From Cristatella mucedo (Eukaryota > Bryozoa > Phylactolaemata > Cristatellidae), in the NCBI GenBank assembly GCA_009760855.2, contig WPIO01000109.1:1016501-1080500 (forward strand): DNA of 64,000 nucleotides, in the 5' to 3' direction. The notes under the pieces were generated by a model. That model searched no databases. It had not been told where the DNA came from and worked only from the letters and a program-made list of their open reading frames with translations. Of this stretch, positions 59,946 through 64,000 are shown in pieces (the first letter of the stretch is position 1; every line of letters starts with the position of its first letter). Both the position numbers and the translations under genes were made by a program.

Positions 59946-62900
59946 GTAATTAGTCGTTATTAGAGCAGATTACTTAAGATAAATAAATGCCAAAGTAGCA
60001 CTTACGATCGTGCACGTTCTGTACTGTGGAGGCACTCGAGTTAAGCCTGTGAACACTATTTAGTAGTGCTCTTACGCATGCCAGTTTAATATTAACTGTG
60101 ATGTCTGTCTTTTTAAGGGGATTAAATGTCGGAAGCAAGCTACGTGCAGATTGAGCTTCTGCCGTTCTGAGCTGAGCACGGTGGAGACTGCTTGGTCAAG
60201 GCTGCAGAAGGTCCAGCAGAGGTAGATCTGATGTAATCAATATAGCCACGCAGGAAATCTAGCTAAAAGTCACAAAAACAACTTCTGAATGAATGAATTA
60301 GAGCAGCACAGGTACAGTGGAACGAGTAAATGGCGCAGATCTCTTGCCTTCATGGACACCGTGGTGCACTTATCTGGGTAAGCAGCTACCAGTGCAGCAG
60401 CACTGGCTGCGATAGAAAGTTCTGTGGCAGAAACAGCAACCTGTCTGCAGAGCGACTGCCTCACTGCATCAGCTGGCCTCCGAGCCAAACAGTGAAGTGT
60501 AAGGCTTCTGCAGCTGAGCTTTCCGTGCCTCAAAGGATTACCAGACACAATTATCAGGACAGCAACGTCCAGCTCATTACTGGCTACTTTGACTAACTCT
60601 TCCAATTTTTCAAAGTAACATCAAATATGGGTACTACGGTTTATATACTACGATACTACATACTGCGATTATGCTGCGCAAAGTTACAACTACTGACATA
60701 CTCTGTGTGAAGCTTTCTCTACGACCAAGTGGCGTTGTTTCCTTTGGCCCAATGGTTGTTTACTGCATACCAGTCATACCTGTCCATGATTATGTGCTGT
60801 CCCTGCATGAAGTTGTGTCCCTAGGAGTATTTTTTTTGCTTCAGCCTACTGAGGTAAACGTGATTCCAAATGATTGCTTATACTTTACAAGGCCTGAAAT
60901 CCTTGCATGTTTCTATTTCTATATCCTATTAATAATGTGCAATCGATTCATATCAAGTAAGTATTTAAACGACGGAATTTAGATTGGTTCTTTAATAGGG
61001 CTATACAAAGAATTAATTGATGTAACTGCTAAAGTCACTGTCATTCGAGTGCGAATGCATGCAAGCAAGTGCAGAGAAAATGGTGCTGTCACTCACGGTC
61101 TTTAAGACTAGGTACTTGGAGCTTACTGTATTCGTGGTATACGTTTGAGTATACATAATAATATAAAGAGCATATTAGTAATAGATAAAAAATGTGGAGC
61201 TTAGTTGAGCTTCCCTTCTTCTCTTTTCTGCTCCCCTTCCACCCAGCATAAGCAGTGGTAGTAAACCTCGACCTGCTTCTCTTAACAATAGCAGCAGCAC
61301 CCTTTTCGCGACCCCCTAATTCAGCTCCCTTGAACCAGCGCCCAGGAACATGTGCCCCCTGCCTGATTCGGCATGCCACTGGCAGGACTTGAAAGTTAGT
61401 ATGGCCTGGGGCTGAGCGATACTCCCTGCACTCCATAGACATAATCTTCAGGTGAGTTAATTAGCAGAGCATTTGCCGAAACATTTAAAAGTGATTGCAG
61501 TGCAACCTGCTGATAAAATCTGACCATCACCTGCCAAATCTGTGTTGATGGGTAGGCAGTTTTTGGCTAATTTATGCTGCCTAGCATTTGAATAACGGTC
61601 CGGTTGTGATTAACTGAATTGTGGACAAAATAACTCTTAAAACTAATAAAACAACTCGATTACCTCAATCCTACCATAGTGCAATATGACGTAGATTTGT
61701 CCTTGGTACCTTGCAGGCTTTTGGTGCATTGTAGGGCAATAGGAGTGGGCAGTGGGTTTGGTGCACGATACTGCCTTCGAAAAGTGAGTATTCACGATAA
61801 CGAACTTTCTCATTAAGTGCCTGCAAGCCGAACGAGCGAGCAGCAGAAGGAAAGCGACTGGTGTGGCTGAAGAAAAAGTTGACAGCAGCTGGAACCAGGT
61901 CTTAAAGCCCAGCCGAGCTGGGCAAAGTAGGCAGGCATGAGAAGAAGCTGGGCTCAGGGAGAATGCTCGGCCTGCTAGACGGCTGAGGGTTGGGACCTGC
62001 ATCCGCCCATTTCTCCCTATAGAGACTCATAGGAAGTTGTCACTGCCATTTTGGCTGTGCATTCGAACGGCTTCAACTGGCTGAACTCCAACTCTAAGCA
62101 GACGCTTAGCTGAGCTATGAGGTGGACATGAGCTAGATAGTCACATAGCTTGAGCTCCTAGATAGCCTAACCAGTGGAGATTAACCTGCATGATCAGACG
62201 ACCATGCTGACCTCACGAATAATGAATAATGAATAACTTGTCATTACCTTGTGAGCATGTCATCTGCAACTTGTGAACGATAGGATTTGCAATTACCATG
62301 CAAAACGATCGGCTATTGACGATGAGCATACAAAGAACCAGCAAATGGTAGATCCAAACTGGAGCAGAGTTATCTGATAATAAAGTGAATTGAAACAAGG
62401 TGCTACCATGCAAATGACTGAAAACGGATTCTGCACTTGCTAAACGGTTTAAAATGACACAACACTCCCCTAAGGTTCTGAAGAGGTCTCCTGTGTTGTA
62501 GAAGAATTTTTTTGGAATACGCAATCCATCACGCAATTGTAGCTCAGGTGTGGACTATAAAGCCTCAAGTTATTATTTTACTCATCAAATCATCAATGGC
62601 AGGATGTGGCACAGATTGTTACCACCAGTCATAGAACTTACACTTCTGTGAATTCGAGGACAGTAATTAAAAACAGAGCATTTGAGTCTCAGCATACTGC
62701 AATCCAACGTTACTGACTGGGAGAATGACAAGCAGCTGCTTGCATTCAGAGCAATTATAGATTGTGTCTGGAAATATATGATGACACGGATAGGATGGTT
62801 TGCACTGACGACTGTTCGTACACTTATGAGTCATGGCTACTACCTACCATTGCAAAGAAACCACCCTACGTTTAGATTTGAATAACAGCAGCTCGATACA

Positions 62901-63309
62901 GTCACACCCAATAGCTTCGGGCAGCAACACAGTATCCGAAACAAAGAAAACTGTCAAGCGATACAAAGTGAATGTGTATTCAGCCTGCTAGCACTTGAGG
63001 GTTATCGGTCAATTAGACGAGGGGAATACACATACTAAGTAAGGTATGTCAAGGCAGCTGATTAGCAGCTGATATTGACAGCTGACCAAGAAAGCAGAAT
63101 TAAGGTCATACCTGACAGCCAATAAAACCGAGATTTGTTCTATGCAGCTTCAGAATTAGAAAACATGAATTAGCTGAGGCTAGCTGACGATCTAAATAAT
63201 CCTTGAGGCTCTACACACGTCATTGTCGATGGTCAAGTGTCAATTTATACAAGATACCGGAAGTGTTGCTAAGCCTTGAACAATCGTGCTTGTCTTTGAT
63301 TTAGATGCC
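59946..63309. other. Unassigned 3.4-kb stretch
   Basis: After the last monomer the sequence shows no repeat or gene I can support. Minus-strand frames at 60,270-60,605, 61,089-61,442, 61,643-62,002 and 62,213-62,536 (107-119 codons) lack recognisable domains and have overlapping frames on the other strand. A possible donor (caggtgagtt) lies at about 61,450 on the plus strand, but no open exon is joined to it. Confidence 0.4.
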
Positions 63310-64000
63310 TAACTCGTGGGTGCAGGTCTTAGAGCTAATCACTCCACAGAATCAGCATTGCTTCGGCTATACAACGACCTACTTAGGAACGCAGACATGG
63401 GTAGAGTGTCTCTTCTTGTTTTGCTCGATCTTTCGGCAGCTTTTGATACCATCGATCACAAAGTACTTCTAGAGCGCCTCTCATCTCGCCTGGGCATCAC
63501 TGGCACTGCTCTGCAGTGGTTCAGGTCCTATCTCAGTGGGAGACTCCAGAGTATTGACGTGAATGGACAAAGATCATCTGAAGTACCTCTAAAATATGGA
63601 GTACCTCAGGGGTCTGTGCTAGTTCCGGTTATTTTCACCGTTTATACTCTCCCTCTTACTGATGTGATTGCCAAGCACAATCTAGGCTTTCACTTCTATG
63701 CGGATGAGAATCAGGTGTACCTTTGCTTTGATCCCTCCCAGCCTTCGAGCACCTCAAATTCTCTCAACTCACTTGCTGCATGCATTGATGACATCCGCAC
63801 ATGGATGGCAGCACATTTTCTAAAACTAAACGATGATAAAACTAACATACTAGTTATGGGCAAACCCAGTGTGATTCAGAAATTGGAAAGGCTGACTTTC
63901 AAAATTGGCTCTGCCAGCATATCTCCAGTTGAATCAGCTCGAAATCTACGTGTCATATTCCAAAGCAACCTCTCGTTAGACGACCACATCAGCTCCACAG
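63310..64000 (+). mobile_element. LINE-B reverse transcriptase, open to the window end
   Basis: Open frame from 'LRANHSTESALLRLYNDLLR' (about 63,330) to the window edge, more than 215 codons. RT motifs in order: '[20 protein letters not shown]' with the first catalytic Asp, 'SSRLGITGTALQWFRSYLSG', '[20 protein letters not shown]', 'LGFHFYADENQVYLCFDPS' and 'IRTWMAAHFLKLNDDKTN'. The YADD box reads YADE, so the second of the paired catalytic aspartates is Glu and activity is doubtful. The frame is otherwise uninterrupted, so it is younger than the other LINE-B copies. The 5' part appears truncated near 63,310; the 3' end lies beyond 64,000. Confidence 0.92.

Noticed and set aside
60270-62536. 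Four minus-strand frames of 107-119 codons
   Set aside because: No domain, no supporting splice structure, and overlapping frames on the plus strand.

Overview
The window is non-coding-rich animal DNA (Metazoa, species not determinable from sequence alone). Evidence: 5'-truncated CR1/L2-like LINEs, tRNA-derived SINEs, a Mutator-like DNA transposon with a FLYWCH-type finger, microsatellites, and GT-AG bounded exon-like segments. No complete conserved host gene, rRNA, tRNA gene, CRISPR array or LTR/retrovirus-like element was recognised. Two LINE families recur. LINE-A ends in (ATTAC)n. LINE-B ends in a 'gcgctttatcaagtgc(ATT)n' tail. SINE-S1 is a tRNA-headed SINE whose tail resembles the LINE-B end. 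SINE-S2 is a second tRNA-headed SINE.

Layout. (1) 1-20,563: a direct tandem duplication; 1-8,806 corresponds to 10,716-20,563. The copies differ by a 1,012-bp deletion in copy 1. Divergence steps up at about 3.6 kb into the unit. Each copy carries LINE-A, LINE-B and S1 debris and a short three-exon gene-like model (1,371-1,958 and 12,090-12,679). (2) 20,564-28,770: two old, diverged paralogous blocks, P (20,990-23,815) and Q (24,232-28,770). Q holds a LINE-A insertion and a GC-rich low-complexity island. (3) 28,771-32,000: LINE-B, S1 and S2 debris with nested insertions. (4) 34,133-36,282: a MULE-type DNA transposon with terminal inverted repeats built from a reiterated short motif and a broken FLYWCH/MULE transposase. 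(5) 36,424-36,637: a pure (AT)n tract followed by a possible exon. (6) 37,740-38,945: a tandem pair of about 605-bp units. (7) 39,236-59,945: a large tandem array of about 31 monomers of about 591 bp, split by a 2.3-kb LINE-A. (8) 59,946-63,300: no recognisable feature. (9) 63,310-64,000: LINE-B reverse transcriptase running off the window end.

The most interesting object is the 591-bp array. Its monomers are homologous, in DNA and in translation, to the exon-intron-exon segment of the gene-like model in the 10.7-kb duplication. A gene fragment containing an intron has therefore been amplified like a satellite. In its right half it shows a higher-order repeat (two monomers, about 1.18 kb, with two three-monomer variants). 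Most monomers are frameshifted, but one (48,191-48,744) is open across the whole exon-like segment. I do not recognise the protein family.
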